Assembly (NCBI RefSeq): GCF_036499745.1
Contig: NZ_DASYDG010000019.1
Coordinates: 77,138 to 141,137 of the forward strand
Source: Pinirhizobacter sp036499745
Lineage (GTDB): Bacteria > Pseudomonadota > Gammaproteobacteria > Xanthomonadales > Rhodanobacteraceae
DNA: 64,000 nt
Direction: 5' to 3'
The notes under the pieces were generated by a model. It saw nothing but the letters and a program-made list of their open reading frames with translations, did not search any database and was not told the DNA's origin. A program made the translations under genes and the position numbers. Positions 33,073 through 42,354 of this stretch are shown here, piece by piece. Each line of letters starts with the position of its first letter. Within the stretch, counting starts at the first letter, position 1.

Positions 33073-34491
33073 TCAAAGGATGGGGTCGAACAAGCGTGCC
33101 ACGTGCATGGCCACGCGGGAAAGATACCGCGTTCGGGCATAGTCGGCGGGAAGGACCTCCACCGCCTGCGCGAAGTCGTCCGCCAGCATGGCTTCCACTT
33201 CACCTGCGAAGGCCGTATCCACGGTAAGCGCGGCGATCTCGAAATTCAGCCGGAACGAGCGATTGTCCAGGTTCATGCTGCCGATCACCGCGGTGTCGTC
33301 ATCCACCAGCATCACCTTCTGGTGTACGAACCCGGGTTGGTAACGGAACATGCGGATGCCCGCCTGTACCGCCTCGTGGGTGTGGAAGCGCGAGGACAGG
33401 AACACCGTGCGGTGATCGGGGCGGCAGGGGATCAGGACGCGCACATCCACGCCCCGGTAAACGGCCAGCTGCAGGGCGGCCAGTACCGATGGATCGGGCA
33501 CGAAATAGGGCGTGGACAACCACAGCCGGGTACGTGCGACGGCAATGGCCTGGGTGAAGAACAGCGAGCAGCTTTCCTGCAGGTCGGCAGGGCCCGTGGC
33601 CGCAATCAGCACCGCGGCGCTGCCCTCGCCGTCCGGCGGCGGCCGGAAGGGCGGTACTTCGCCCGTTACCCAGTACCAGTCTTCGGCGAAGCTGCGTTGC
33701 AGTTCGGCCACGGCCGGGCCATCCAGGCGCATGTGGGTATCGCGCCAGGGCGATAGCGGCGGACGTGCGCCGAGGTATTCGTCGCCGGCGTTAAGGCCGC
33801 CGACGAAGCCGGTTGCGCCGTCGACCACGACGATCTTGCGGTGATTGCGGAAATTCAACTGGAGGCGGTTGCGCCAGCGCCGCGTCCGGAACGGCCGTAC
33901 GTCCACACCAGCGGCCTGCAGTGATGCCACGTAACGTTGCGGCAGGTCATGGCTGCCGATGCTGTCGTAGAGCAGCTGCACCGTCACACCGGCCGCCGCA
34001 CGCTCCACCAGCGCATCGCGTAGCCGTCTGCCCAGATGGTCGTCGTGGATGATGAAGAACTGCACCAGTACGTAATGCCTGGCCTCGGCGATAGCCGCGA
34101 ACATGGCGGCGAACGCCGCTTCGCCATTGATCAGCAGCTGCGTGCGATGGCCGCCGCTGATGTGCGATGCCAGCATGCGCGAGATCGGTTCGAAGCGCGG
34201 ATGCTCCCCGGCATGGCGGCGCAGGTAGTCTTCGCGCTGCGGCCAACTGCGGTTGTCGTGTTGTTGCCGGCTGCGCATGCGCAACAGCCGATGCATGTCG
34301 ACGTAACCTGCGAAGTGGCTGCTGCCCAGGAACAGGTAGGGCACCAGCGTGAAATAGGGCAGCAGCACCAGGCCAAGCACCCAGGCGAAGGCACCCTGGG
34401 GCGTGCGTGTGTGCATCACCGCATGCATCGCCGCGCCGATGCCCGCCACGTGCAGGCACAAGGCCACCAGGGTGAGTACCGTGGCCAGCAT
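33073..34491 (-). CDS. cls: Cardiolipin synthase (phospholipase D family)
   Basis: The protein has 472 residues. Two N-terminal membrane helices are followed by two phospholipase-D modules. The first HKD-type motif is NHRKIVVVDG with Arg between His and Lys as usual for HxK. The second is VHQKVMLVDDDTAVIGSMNLD. The enzyme joins two phosphatidylglycerols to cardiolipin. Its start lies 13 bases after the FAD-protein stop, and its stop lies just ahead of the esterase start, so it belongs to the same transcript. The C-terminus is slightly short of the RYLSRVA-type end of other Cls proteins but complete. Confidence 0.95.
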   Translation of the reverse strand: MLATVLTLVALCLHVAGIGAAMHAVMHTRTPQGAFAWVLGLVLLPYFTLVPYLFLGSSHFAGYVDMHRLLRMRSRQQHDNRSWPQREDYLRRHAGEHPRFEPISRMLASHISGGHRTQLLINGEAAFAAMFAAIAEARHYVLVQFFIIHDDHLGRRLRDALVERAAAGVTVQLLYDSIGSHDLPQRYVASLQAAGVDVRPFRTRRWRNRLQLNFRNHRKIVVVDGATGFVGGLNAGDEYLGARPPLSPWRDTHMRLDGPAVAELQRSFAEDWYWVTGEVPPFRPPPDGEGSAAVLIAATGPADLQESCSLFFTQAIAVARTRLWLSTPYFVPDPSVLAALQLAVYRGVDVRVLIPCRPDHRTVFLSSRFHTHEAVQAGIRMFRYQPGFVHQKVMLVDDDTAVIGSMNLDNRSFRLNFEIAALTVDTAFAGEVEAMLADDFAQAVEVLPADYARTRYLSRVAMHVARLFDPIL

Positions 34492-34503
34492 CGCGTGCCG
34501 GCC

Positions 34504-35874
34504 TTAGCTGATGAGTCGATCGGCCAGGAGCCGCGCCTGTTGGCGGATCTCAGGCATCGCGGTGGTTTCCCACAACAGGCCGCGCAGCAGCGTACCTGTT
34601 GCGAACAGTCGGTTCGAAGCGTTGCCTGCGGCATCGAGCACGCCGAAGGTTGAGTCGGCGTCCAGTCCCAATCCCAGTTCATCGGCGCGTACGTGGCCGT
34701 TGTCGCTGAGTTGGCGCAGCAGTGGATGGTCGCCATGCTGCACGTCGGTGTTCAGACCCACCGTCTGGACGACCAGATCCGCCACGCGCATGCCGTCGGC
34801 ACCATCGACCAGGTGCAGGTCGACATCGAGCCGGCCATCCGGTCGCAGGGTGACATGGCGGAGCCGCCCGCGCATGCGCGTGAGGCGGCCTTCGTGCTCG
34901 AGTGCCTCCACGCCGGATGCCACTTGCGGGGGCATGCGATGGCGGGCGCGTTCCCAGGCCCAGCGTGCATGACGCAAGAAACGGGCGCGTTCGTCGGTCG
35001 GCAACTCACGCCATAGCGCCTGCGTATGCGGGCGCAGGCTGTCGATCACCGGACGCCAGTCTTCGCCCAGGCTCGCTGCCTCGCGGATATGGTGCATCCA
35101 TGCCCGCGCCGCGGGTTCGTCGCGCATTTCCTCGACCAGTTCCGCACCGCTGTCGGCAGGTGCCGCGGCCTTTACCGGATGTACCTCGGGCGTGTGGCCG
35201 TGTCGGGATACTGCGGTGAAGCGGGCGTTCGGCCATAGTGCGGCGAGATCCAGCAAGACATCTACCGCGGTCAACCCCAGGCCGATCAACATGACCTGGC
35301 GAGGTTCGGTGCTCTCGTGTGCCGCGGCGAGATACGGCCACGGATCGACCACATAGTTCCCCTGGGCGATCGCCGCAGGGTCCACGCCGGGGATCGGGCG
35401 CGGCGGCAGCGAGCCGACGCAGAGCACGGCGCGTTCCACGCGCGAGGATGTCTCGCCCACGAAAATATCCACGCCGCCAGCGTCGGGAACGACAGCATCG
35501 ACCGCGACTGGCACCATGTTCACTACATGCCCGCGTGAGCGCCCATCGTCGATGGCGCGGCGGACCTCTGATTCAACGTAATCGCCGTACAGGCGCCGCG
35601 GCAGGAAGTCGGCGCCGGCAACCTTTTTATCCAGGCCCTGGGCGTAGTCGAGGAAGCCCTGCGGCTGTGCTGCCGATAAGCCCATGGCCGCGGCGCGCAC
35701 ATTCAAAAGGTGGCGATCGGACGACGTGCCATAGGCCACGCCGCGGGCAAATGGATGCGCCGAACCGGTGTACCAGTCCAGATGCAGTGGGCGAGGGGTC
35801 CGCCGCGTCAGTAATTCGCTGACCAGCGTGGCGCCCGCCGCGCCACCGCCGATGACGGCGACTCGATTAGACAT
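34504..35874 (-). CDS. FAD/NAD(P)-binding protein (HpyO-like family)
   Basis: The protein has 456 residues from the ATG at 35874, which has GAAGGAAA upstream. The FAD-binding motif is AVIGGGAAGATL. A second dinucleotide motif lies at VMLIGLGLTAVDVLLDLA, and HLLNVRAAAMGLSAAQPQGF is a typical block of the FAD-NAD(P)-binding family Pfam13454. The reaction is unknown; relatives include N-hydroxylating and oxygen-using flavoenzymes. It lies 41 bases downstream of a cysteine dioxygenase gene and 12 bases ahead of cls. Confidence 0.88.
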   Translation of the reverse strand: MSNRVAVIGGGAAGATLVSELLTRRTPRPLHLDWYTGSAHPFARGVAYGTSSDRHLLNVRAAAMGLSAAQPQGFLDYAQGLDKKVAGADFLPRRLYGDYVESEVRRAIDDGRSRGHVVNMVPVAVDAVVPDAGGVDIFVGETSSRVERAVLCVGSLPPRPIPGVDPAAIAQGNYVVDPWPYLAAAHESTEPRQVMLIGLGLTAVDVLLDLAALWPNARFTAVSRHGHTPEVHPVKAAAPADSGAELVEEMRDEPAARAWMHHIREAASLGEDWRPVIDSLRPHTQALWRELPTDERARFLRHARWAWERARHRMPPQVASGVEALEHEGRLTRMRGRLRHVTLRPDGRLDVDLHLVDGADGMRVADLVVQTVGLNTDVQHGDHPLLRQLSDNGHVRADELGLGLDADSTFGVLDAAGNASNRLFATGTLLRGLLWETTAMPEIRQQARLLADRLIS

Positions 35875-35915
35875 GCATTTTCCTTCTAGGGGACCACTCA
35901 AGGTCCCACCGGACG

Positions 35916-36494
35916 TCAGGCTGTCAGGCGTCCGGCGAGTTCGGATTGCCGCGGGCGGGCAATCCAGTGGTCGGTCGGTCCAGGCTGTTCATAGGCCATG
36001 TACTGTGCCAGATCACCGCCGTAGACATGAAGCGTGAGGGCCGATTCCTGTCGCGAAAGGTTACGGCAGCGATGCACGTAGGCATCGCCTGCATCGAACC
36101 AGGTCGCGTCGCCCGGCCCCAGCCAGGTGCGATTCTGGTGGCGCAGCTGGCCGGTGGTTTCCTCGCGCAGGAAAGCATCGATTTCCAGAGCGCCACTCAG
36201 TGACATCTCCATCCCCCACAGGCCACCATGGTCATGCACGGGCGTGGCGTAGTTGGGGGGCCAGGACAACACGAGCACGCTGATACCGGGCTTGGCATGT
36301 TCGGCGACCAGCCAACGCTCCAGGCCGCGTCGGCGGGCGCGCAGCGGAGCCAGTTGCTGCTCCAGGGCATGGCCGTCGCGGTGCACGGCCTGACCGAGCT
36401 CGCGCGCCATGCTGGCGAGATCCGGGTGCTCAGTGGCACCGGCATCGAAAGCGATGTCACGCAAAGTCTTCAGTACGTGTAATCGCTTGATCAT
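35916..36494 (-). CDS. Cysteine dioxygenase-family cupin protein
   Basis: The protein has 192 residues from the ATG at 36494; the frame is open far upstream but that part is low-complexity shadow sequence. The cupin shows PPNYATPVHDHGGLWG with the HxH iron ligands and DAYVHRCRN with the third His. YGGDL lies near the C-terminus. The family oxidises thiols such as cysteine to sulfinates. It heads a minus-strand run with the FAD protein, cls and the esterase, which suggests joint transcription. Confidence 0.9.
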   Translation of the reverse strand: MIKRLHVLKTLRDIAFDAGATEHPDLASMARELGQAVHRDGHALEQQLAPLRARRRGLERWLVAEHAKPGISVLVLSWPPNYATPVHDHGGLWGMEMSLSGALEIDAFLREETTGQLRHQNRTWLGPGDATWFDAGDAYVHRCRNLSRQESALTLHVYGGDLAQYMAYEQPGPTDHWIARPRQSELAGRLTA

Positions 36495-36692
36495 GGGGAA
36501 GTTCCTGCCGAAAAACGCTACGTCAACGGCGGAAAGTGGATCACGGAGGCCGTTAAACGGACGTAACCCGGAACCAGGGCCCCGGTCCGGTACTTCTTTC
36601 ACTGTTGCCGGGGAACGGCCGGCGGTAGCTTTATCCACGCTGCCGGCCATTCCGCCGGCCCGTACGCAAAAACGTGCAAGGAGCTCGCTGTC

Positions 36693-36986
36693 ATGATCTT
36701 CGCCGCCATCCTCGTGCTGGGCATGTTGTGGCTGATGGGCGCCGTGGTCGGCGCCGTCTTCAAGCTGATCTTTGGTCTCATCGGTGGCGTATTCACCATC
36801 ATCGGCGGGCTGCTGGGCATTGTCTTCGGTGGTGTGGCACTGTTGGTAATCGGTCCGCTGGTCGCGCTGGCCATGCTTCCGGCCCTGTTGCCGGTGCTTC
36901 TCGTGGCTGGCCTTGTTTGGCTGATCGTGCGCGCCACGCGCAAACCGCCAGTGATCGTGGTCACGCCCGATCACGCTCCGCGCTGA
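36693..36986 (+). CDS. Small hydrophobic membrane protein
   Basis: The predicted protein has 97 residues and is nearly all membrane-embedded: a first helix (ILVLGMLWLMGAVVGAVF), glycine-rich helices (IGGVFTIIGGLLGIVFGGVA), a third helix, and a basic tail (RATRKPP). The family is unknown; such proteins are common in Xanthomonadales. An AAGGAG ribosome site precedes the ATG. It is divergent from the cysteine dioxygenase operon. Confidence 0.75.
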   Translation: MIFAAILVLGMLWLMGAVVGAVFKLIFGLIGGVFTIIGGLLGIVFGGVALLVIGPLVALAMLPALLPVLLVAGLVWLIVRATRKPPVIVVTPDHAPR

Positions 36987-37046
36987 AGCCCGCCAGTAAC
37001 CAGGACCGGAGTTTCCACTCCGGCCCTTGTCCATTGCCAGCTGCCT

Positions 37047-37709
37047 TCAACCGCCCTGCAAATCGAAAGTAACCGGGATGCGGGCCCATGCCTGCGTCGG
37101 TCGGCCCTGCGCGGTGGCGGGCTGGAACCGCCACTTCGACAGCACCTGGTTCTGTGCGGCGCGGTCAAGTTCCACATGGCCGCTGCTTGATTCCACTACC
37201 ACCTGCAGTGGCTTGCCGTCGATATCCACCAGCACGCGCAAGACCACCGTGCCTTGCATGTGCATGCGCCGCGCGGCCGACGGGTAGGCCGGCGCCGGTG
37301 CCTGCATGTAGGCCAGGGTGGCTTCCACCGGCGCCGATGGCGCAGCATCAGCGGCTGCCGATGGCACGGGAGGAGCGGCCGTTACCGGGACGGCATTCGC
37401 GCTGGGTTCGTCAATCACCGTGGGTGATGGCGTCGGTGTCGGCGCGGGTATGTGCTTTGCCACCGTGTGGTGCACCGGCGGCGGCGGAATGTCCATCGCC
37501 GGTGCGGGCTTCACTTCCGGGGGAGGGTTGGTCCACGTGACGATGATCGGTTGGGCGACACGCTTGACGGTTTCCACGAACTCAGGAGCCATCGGCCGGA
37601 TCACGGCGATGAGGGCGGCGATGTTGAGGGCGATCGAAGCGCTCAAAGCCACGATACGAATGGCATCGGGATGAAACGCAGGGCGGGACGCGATTGCGGC
37701 AGACGACAT
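37047..37709 (-). CDS. tonB: TonB-family energy transducer
   Basis: The protein has 220 residues from the ATG at 37709, which has a perfect GGAGGTG ribosome site. One N-terminal membrane helix (IVALSASIALNIAALIAVI) is followed by a Pro-rich periplasmic spacer and a TonB C-terminal domain (YPSAARRMHMQGTVVLRVLV, then LSKWRFQPA). It transfers energy from ExbBD to outer-membrane receptors. No exbB or exbD is adjacent, so it must use genes elsewhere. A receptor that could be a client lies at 59.6 kb. Confidence 0.93.
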   Translation of the reverse strand: MSSAAIASRPAFHPDAIRIVALSASIALNIAALIAVIRPMAPEFVETVKRVAQPIIVTWTNPPPEVKPAPAMDIPPPPVHHTVAKHIPAPTPTPSPTVIDEPSANAVPVTAAPPVPSAAADAAPSAPVEATLAYMQAPAPAYPSAARRMHMQGTVVLRVLVDIDGKPLQVVVESSSGHVELDRAAQNQVLSKWRFQPATAQGRPTQAWARIPVTFDLQGG

Positions 37710-37856
37710 GGCACACCTCCATCGAGTGGGGGAAGGCAAGCGACGGTCTTCATGGACGCCACGGCTTTTGCCGCGGGGGATGCGTCCGGCTCCAGACTAT
37801 GCCCGCGCCCGGATGCTCTGCAAGAGCCCGATGCGCCGGCCGTCGGCTTCGGTGAC

Positions 37857-38681
37857 CTAGTGGGCCACCAGCATGGGAATGTCGCTGTTCATGAAAAGAT
37901 GACGGGTGGTGCCACCGAGCACCATTTCCGACAGGCGCGAACGCCCCCATGCGCCCATCACCAGCAGGTCAGCTCCCGCTTCGCGCGCAATCGCCAGCAG
38001 CGAAGGGCCTGCCTGGTCGCGTTCAGCCGCCGACAGATGTCGGACGGTGGCCTTGATGCCGTGCTCGCTGAGCCAGTGATCGATGTCTTCGGCGGGCAGC
38101 GGATGGGTGGTGGCATAGGGTTCGTCGCAGCCATCGAGCACCACGACATCGTCGGCGCGCTCCAGTAGCGGAAGCGAGGCCCGGATCGCCAGCGCGGATT
38201 GCCGGCTACCGTTCCAGGCCAGCAACACGCGTGTGCCCAGGCCCGTTACCTGGGCCAGCTCCGGTACCACCAGCACCGGCTTGCTGCTGCCGAATACCGA
38301 GCGCGAGACATTGCCGAAACCCACCGGCGCGTCGCCGCGGAAACCGCCGCGCTCCATCACCAGCCAGTCATAGCCGGCTGCCGCATGGCATACCAGCGGT
38401 ACGACATCGCCTTCGGCCACCCGCCACCGGCCCGTGAGACCTGCCTGGGTGAGTATCTGATCGAACGCCCCGCTGGCAGCGCGCGCTTCGTCGGCACGCT
38501 GGCGCACCGAGTCCATCTGCAACGGCATGGCTTCAGGTAGCGTGAAGGCGGCCGGTAGCATGTCCACCACGAACAATGCATCCAGACGCGCTTGCATGCG
38601 CTGGGCCAGGGCGACGGCAGCGGCGATCGCCGCACCCTGCAGGGGCAGGCGGGCCACATGGAGCAGGAGCTCAGTCTTCAT
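37857..38681 (-). CDS. Universal stress protein (UspA family, tandem domain)
   Basis: The protein has 274 residues and looks like two fused Usp modules. The C-terminal module carries the ATP-binding signature GAWGRSRLSEMVLGG followed by FMNSDIPMLV. The N-terminal module lacks a clear nucleotide motif (ERGGFRGDAP region), so probably only one site binds ATP. The role is stress survival; no specific partner is visible. It is divergent from the hemolysin-III gene. Confidence 0.92.
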   Translation of the reverse strand: MKTELLLHVARLPLQGAAIAAAVALAQRMQARLDALFVVDMLPAAFTLPEAMPLQMDSVRQRADEARAASGAFDQILTQAGLTGRWRVAEGDVVPLVCHAAAGYDWLVMERGGFRGDAPVGFGNVSRSVFGSSKPVLVVPELAQVTGLGTRVLLAWNGSRQSALAIRASLPLLERADDVVVLDGCDEPYATTHPLPAEDIDHWLSEHGIKATVRHLSAAERDQAGPSLLAIAREAGADLLVMGAWGRSRLSEMVLGGTTRHLFMNSDIPMLVAH

Positions 38682-38816
38682 CGTAGGTGTCCGCTTCCGC
38701 GCATGAGGTACGTCCGATCACACAATGCCACCCTGTGCAGGGGGTTGCAAAACCCTGTCGCGGGGGCGACCCTCTGACGATGCGCTCGACCCTGGCGCGC
38801 CACCCTTGCGTTGCGC

Positions 38817-39488
38817 ATGAACCCCCAGGCAAGTGCTGCCCCTCCCATCTACCGGCCCGGCGACGAAATCGCCAGCAGCCTGATCCACGGCATCGGCATC
38901 GTGCTGAGCATCGCCGGCCTGGTGGTGCTGGTGGCGTTCGCGGCACGGTTCGGCGATGCACGCGCGGTGGTCGCAAGCGCGGTATTCGGCAGCACACTGA
39001 TCCTTCTCTACACCGCATCGACCCTGTACCACGCTGTGCCGGGCGCGATGGCAAGGCGCGTTCTGCGTACGCTCGACCACATTGCCATCTTCCTGCTGAT
39101 CGCCGGCACCTACACGCCATTCACCCTGCTGGCGCTGCCGGGTGTCTGGGGCTGGAGTCTCTTCGGCACCATCTGGGCCCTGGCCATCGCCGGCAGCATG
39201 CTGGAACTGGGCCTGCTCAAGCGCTACCGCAAGGCCGCGGTATTCCTTTATGTGGCCATGGGCTGGGTGGCGATGATCGCCTTCAAGCCGCTGAGCGAAA
39301 GCCTGTCCACCGGCGGATTGGCATTGCTGATCGCTGGAGGCGTGGCTTACACCGCTGGCGTGCCGTTCTACCTGGCACGCAGGCTTCCCTATCATCACTC
39401 GGTCTGGCACTTCTTCGTGCTGGCCGGCAGCGTGCTGCATTACCTGGCCGTGCTGCTGTACGTGTTGCCCGGCGCGCCCGTGGGCTAG
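38817..39488 (+). CDS. Hemolysin III family membrane protein (YqfA/PAQR superfamily)
   Basis: The protein has 223 residues from the ATG at 38817; the frame could also use a TTG two codons earlier. Seven membrane helices are apparent. Family motifs include IASSLIHGIGIVLSIAG, STLYHAVPG with Ser and His, LDHIAIFLLIAGTYTPF with the Asp and His, and HSVWHFFVLAGSVLHYL with the late His residues. Those residues form the metal site of PAQR-type hydrolases. The function is uncertain. Confidence 0.93.
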   Translation: MNPQASAAPPIYRPGDEIASSLIHGIGIVLSIAGLVVLVAFAARFGDARAVVASAVFGSTLILLYTASTLYHAVPGAMARRVLRTLDHIAIFLLIAGTYTPFTLLALPGVWGWSLFGTIWALAIAGSMLELGLLKRYRKAAVFLYVAMGWVAMIAFKPLSESLSTGGLALLIAGGVAYTAGVPFYLARRLPYHHSVWHFFVLAGSVLHYLAVLLYVLPGAPVG

Positions 39489-39492
39489 GCAT

Positions 39493-39978
39493 TCAACCGA
39501 GCAGGAAGGCGAAGGCGAACATCCCCAGCATCACGAAGGACATCACCAGTTTGACCAGCGTGCCCACCAGCATGCCAAACCAGGTACTTAAACCCACGTG
39601 TGCTGACCGCAGCACGCTGGTGCCGGAGGCCAGTTCGCCCAGCAGGGCGCCGATGAAGGGCCCGAGCAACAGCCCGGGCAGCCCGAAGAACATACCTACC
39701 ACCGTGCCGATGGCAGCGCCCCACAGGGCGCGGCTGCTGGCACCGACCTTGCGCGCGCCCAGGAGTCCGGCGATGAAGTCCATGGCCATGCCGATGGCGC
39801 CGGCCACGGCGATGGCTACCAGCCACCAGGTGCCCAGGTGCCGGTAGTGGTCGACCCCGGCGGCCAGCCAGATGCCGGCGAAGATCAGCGGGATGCCGGG
39901 AAGCGCCGGCAGGATTGCCCCGGCGACTCCGGCCACCATCAGCAGGGCCGCCACCACATAAAGGGCGATGTCGATCAT
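39493..39978 (-). CDS. DUF456 membrane protein
   Basis: The protein has 161 residues with about four membrane segments and the glycine-rich pattern of DUF456: AILPALPGIPLIFAG near the start, DFIAGLLGARKVGASSRA in the middle, then FFGLPGLLLGPFIGALLGE. The role is unknown. Its start overlaps the stop of the DUF3298 lipoprotein gene by 4 bases, so the two are co-transcribed. Confidence 0.9.
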   Translation of the reverse strand: MIDIALYVVAALLMVAGVAGAILPALPGIPLIFAGIWLAAGVDHYRHLGTWWLVAIAVAGAIGMAMDFIAGLLGARKVGASSRALWGAAIGTVVGMFFGLPGLLLGPFIGALLGELASGTSVLRSAHVGLSTWFGMLVGTLVKLVMSFVMLGMFAFAFLLG

Positions 39979-40727
39979 GGCGTGGCGAAGCTGTCGCGGT
40001 AGTCGGGCTTGAGCCAGGGGATGAAGACGCGGACGGGTACGTCCACCGTCTGCGTACCCGCGACATAGGCCGCCACCTGGTAGGGCGGGAACAGGATGGT
40101 GAGGTTGCGCGCCAGGCCATCGCGGCCTGGCGACACGACGAAGACATCGAAGTGATCCTGGCCCGGTTGGGTGCCGTCGTTGATCATCTCCGCACTGGAG
40201 GCCAGCGGCGCATTGTCGTCCAGGCGCGTCAACAGTTGTCGGCGCGCCTCCGCGGCCACCGCCGATTCGGCGGCCGCCGGGTCGGTGAAGAGGTCATCGA
40301 GCGATAGCAGCCGTCGGGCATGCGTGTCGTAGGTGAAAGTGTCGAGGATCGGGCTGGGATGGGCGCCCCCGGTGAAGGACGACCCTTGTGCCCGCACGCT
40401 CACCAGGCGTCCGGCCTGGCCTACCAGCTCGATGTCGAGATCCAGGTCCCAGGGCAACTGATGGGCCTGTTCACGCGCGCCCGGTTGCTTCAGTCCGGCG
40501 AGGAAATTGGTCTTTTTCTGGGCCACGTAGGCCTCGAGGCCTAGTCGCAGGGGATTCCAGTCGGGCTTGAGCTTGGGTAGGCGGGCTTCGATGGTGTAAA
40601 GGGTGGGCTCACTGTATTGGGTATGCTGCGCGGCCGAAGGCGTCGACGCAGCTTCCGGTGCATGGCCGCCCTGGCAGGCGGCCAACACGGCACAGGATGC
40701 CTGCACGGCCAGCCAACGTTGCATCAT
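39975..40727 (-). CDS. Lipoprotein with DUF4163/DUF3298 (RsiV-like) domain
   Basis: The protein has 250 residues from the tandem ATG at 40727. The lipoprotein signal ends in LAAC. The body has an N-terminal DUF4163-like strand pattern and the DUF3298 block GGAHPSPILDTFTYD followed by LSLDDLF, and a C-terminal FPPYQVAAYVAGTQ. In Bacillus RsiV this fold binds lysozyme, but most members have no known ligand. It is divergent from the kinase-like gene; only about 20 bases separate the starts. Confidence 0.88.
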   Translation of the reverse strand: MMQRWLAVQASCAVLAACQGGHAPEAASTPSAAQHTQYSEPTLYTIEARLPKLKPDWNPLRLGLEAYVAQKKTNFLAGLKQPGAREQAHQLPWDLDLDIELVGQAGRLVSVRAQGSSFTGGAHPSPILDTFTYDTHARRLLSLDDLFTDPAAAESAVAAEARRQLLTRLDDNAPLASSAEMINDGTQPGQDHFDVFVVSPGRDGLARNLTILFPPYQVAAYVAGTQTVDVPVRVFIPWLKPDYRDSFATP

Positions 40728-40750
40728 CTTATCCAGTCTCCCTCGATGGT

Positions 40751-41446
40751 GTGACACGTTACCCGACGTTGCGTGACTTGCGAAGGAATGGTGTGGAAAA
40801 GGACGAAATCATCTTGCTCAAGGCCGATGAACTCGGTCGCATCGAATGCCACCGCCGCGGCGGTGAGATGGTGATCGTGCGTGATATCGCCGCCGCCCGC
40901 TGGTGGGCGCGCCGCTTCGCCCGGCGCGCGGCGGCGCGCGAGGCCAGGGCGCTCGAACGCCTGGACGGAATCGACGGGGTGCCACGGCTGCTGCGTTTTG
41001 ACGGTCGCGTGCTCGAGCGCAGCTTCATGGCAGGTTTGCCGATGCAGCAGGCCCAGCCGCGCAACGCTGCGTATTTCCGCCAGGCCCGGCGCCTGCTGGC
41101 CTCGTTGCACCGGCGTGGCGTGGTGCACAACGACCTGGCCAAGGAGCCCAACTGGCTGGTGTGCGATGACGGCACGCCGGGCATGGTGGACTTCCAGCTG
41201 GCCTTCACACGTCGTCGCCGGGGCCGGCTGTTCCGCGTGCTGGCACGCGAAGACATCCGGCATCTGCTCAAGCACAAACGCACTTATATGCCGGAATTGC
41301 TTACCCGCCGGGAGCTGCACATCCTGGCTACCCCCGCGATGCATGCGCGCGTGTGGCGGCAGACGGCCAAGCGCCTGTACAAGCTGATCGCGCGCAAGCT
41401 CTTCGGCTACTGGGACAACGAAGGCCAGGGCCGGGTCCGGCGCTGA
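40751..41446 (+). CDS. RIO/lipopolysaccharide-kinase-like protein
   Basis: The protein has 231 residues if translation starts at the GTG at 40751 (VTRYPTLRDLRRNG). ATG codons further up lie inside the divergent gene. Kinase features are HRRGVVHNDLAKEPNWLVC (catalytic loop with the Asp), MVDFQLAF (DFG-like Asp) and an N-terminal MVIVRDI strand. A conserved YWDNEG end follows a basic helix. The family is annotated as serine/threonine or LPS-type kinase; the substrate is unknown. Confidence 0.82.
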   Translation: MTRYPTLRDLRRNGVEKDEIILLKADELGRIECHRRGGEMVIVRDIAAARWWARRFARRAAAREARALERLDGIDGVPRLLRFDGRVLERSFMAGLPMQQAQPRNAAYFRQARRLLASLHRRGVVHNDLAKEPNWLVCDDGTPGMVDFQLAFTRRRRGRLFRVLAREDIRHLLKHKRTYMPELLTRRELHILATPAMHARVWRQTAKRLYKLIARKLFGYWDNEGQGRVRR

Positions 41447-41464
41447 TGCGCCGCACGGTGCGCG

Positions 41465-42241
41465 TTACTTTTCGACGAAGGCGCGCTCGATCACGTAGTC
41501 ACCCGGTTCTCGCGTGCGCGGCGAGGCGTGGAAGCCGCGCCCGTCAAGCAGGGCGCAGGTGTCTTCGAGCATTGCCGGGCTGCCGCACAGCATCACGCGG
41601 TCATGCGCCGGGTCGAGCGGTGGCAGGCCCGTCGCGCTTCCCATGTCGCCATCGGCGATGGCATCGGTGATGCGCCCGCGGTTACGGAAGGGCTCGCGCG
41701 TGACCGAGGGGTAGTAGATGAGTTTTTCGCGTACCAGGTCGCCCAGGTAATCGTGGGCCGGCAGTTCGTACTCGAGGTAATGGGCGTAGGCGAGGTCGGC
41801 GATGTTGCGTACGCCATGGGCCAGTACCACGTGTTCGAAGCGCTCGTAGGTTTCCGGGTCGCGCACGATCGACAGGAACGGCGCCAGGCCCGTACCCGTG
41901 CCCAGCAGGTAAAGCCGCTTGCCGGGCTTCAGGTCGTTGAGCACGAGCGTGCCGGTAGGCTTGCGCGACACGATCAGGGGATCGCCGGGCTTGAGATGTT
42001 GCAGGCGCGAGGTCAGCGGGCCATCGGGCACCTTGATCGAGAAGAACTCAAGGTGTTCCTCGTAGTGGGCGCTGGCAATCGAATAGGCGCGCATCAGAGG
42101 CCGGCCATCCACTTCCAGGCCGATCATGACGAAATGTCCGCTTTCAAAGCGAAAACCCGGGTCGCGGGTCGTGCGGAAACTGAAGAGCGAATCGTTCCAG
42201 TGATGCACGTCGATGACGTGCTCGGTTGCCAGTGCCACCAT
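41465..42241 (-). CDS. fpr: Ferredoxin--NADP+ reductase
   Basis: The protein has 258 residues, matching bacterial subclass-I FPRs. The FAD site is RAYSIAS, and KLIVSRKPTG-type phosphate contacts are represented by PLIVSRKPTGTLVL. The NADP site is LLGTGTGLAPFLS, and the late CGSPAML is typical. The C-terminus VIERAFVEK carries the usual end. It moves electrons between NADPH and ferredoxin or flavodoxin. It is divergent from the hybrid kinase gene. Confidence 0.96.
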   Translation of the reverse strand: MVALATEHVIDVHHWNDSLFSFRTTRDPGFRFESGHFVMIGLEVDGRPLMRAYSIASAHYEEHLEFFSIKVPDGPLTSRLQHLKPGDPLIVSRKPTGTLVLNDLKPGKRLYLLGTGTGLAPFLSIVRDPETYERFEHVVLAHGVRNIADLAYAHYLEYELPAHDYLGDLVREKLIYYPSVTREPFRNRGRITDAIADGDMGSATGLPPLDPAHDRVMLCGSPAMLEDTCALLDGRGFHASPRTREPGDYVIERAFVEK

Positions 42242-42354
42242 GGGAAGGAAGGTTCCTGCGGCGCCCTTGCGCCAGTCAACTGCGTATTATAGCTGGCTTC
42301 GTAGCGGCAGTCCGGCGATCATCGGCAGCTGAAGGATGGCTGGGAAAGGATCCC

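Noticed and set aside
36495..37034. 180-codon N-terminal extension of the cysteine dioxygenase frame
   Set aside because: Composition is Asp/His/Gln-rich and crosses the promoter and the small membrane gene; the ATG at 36494 fits the family length.
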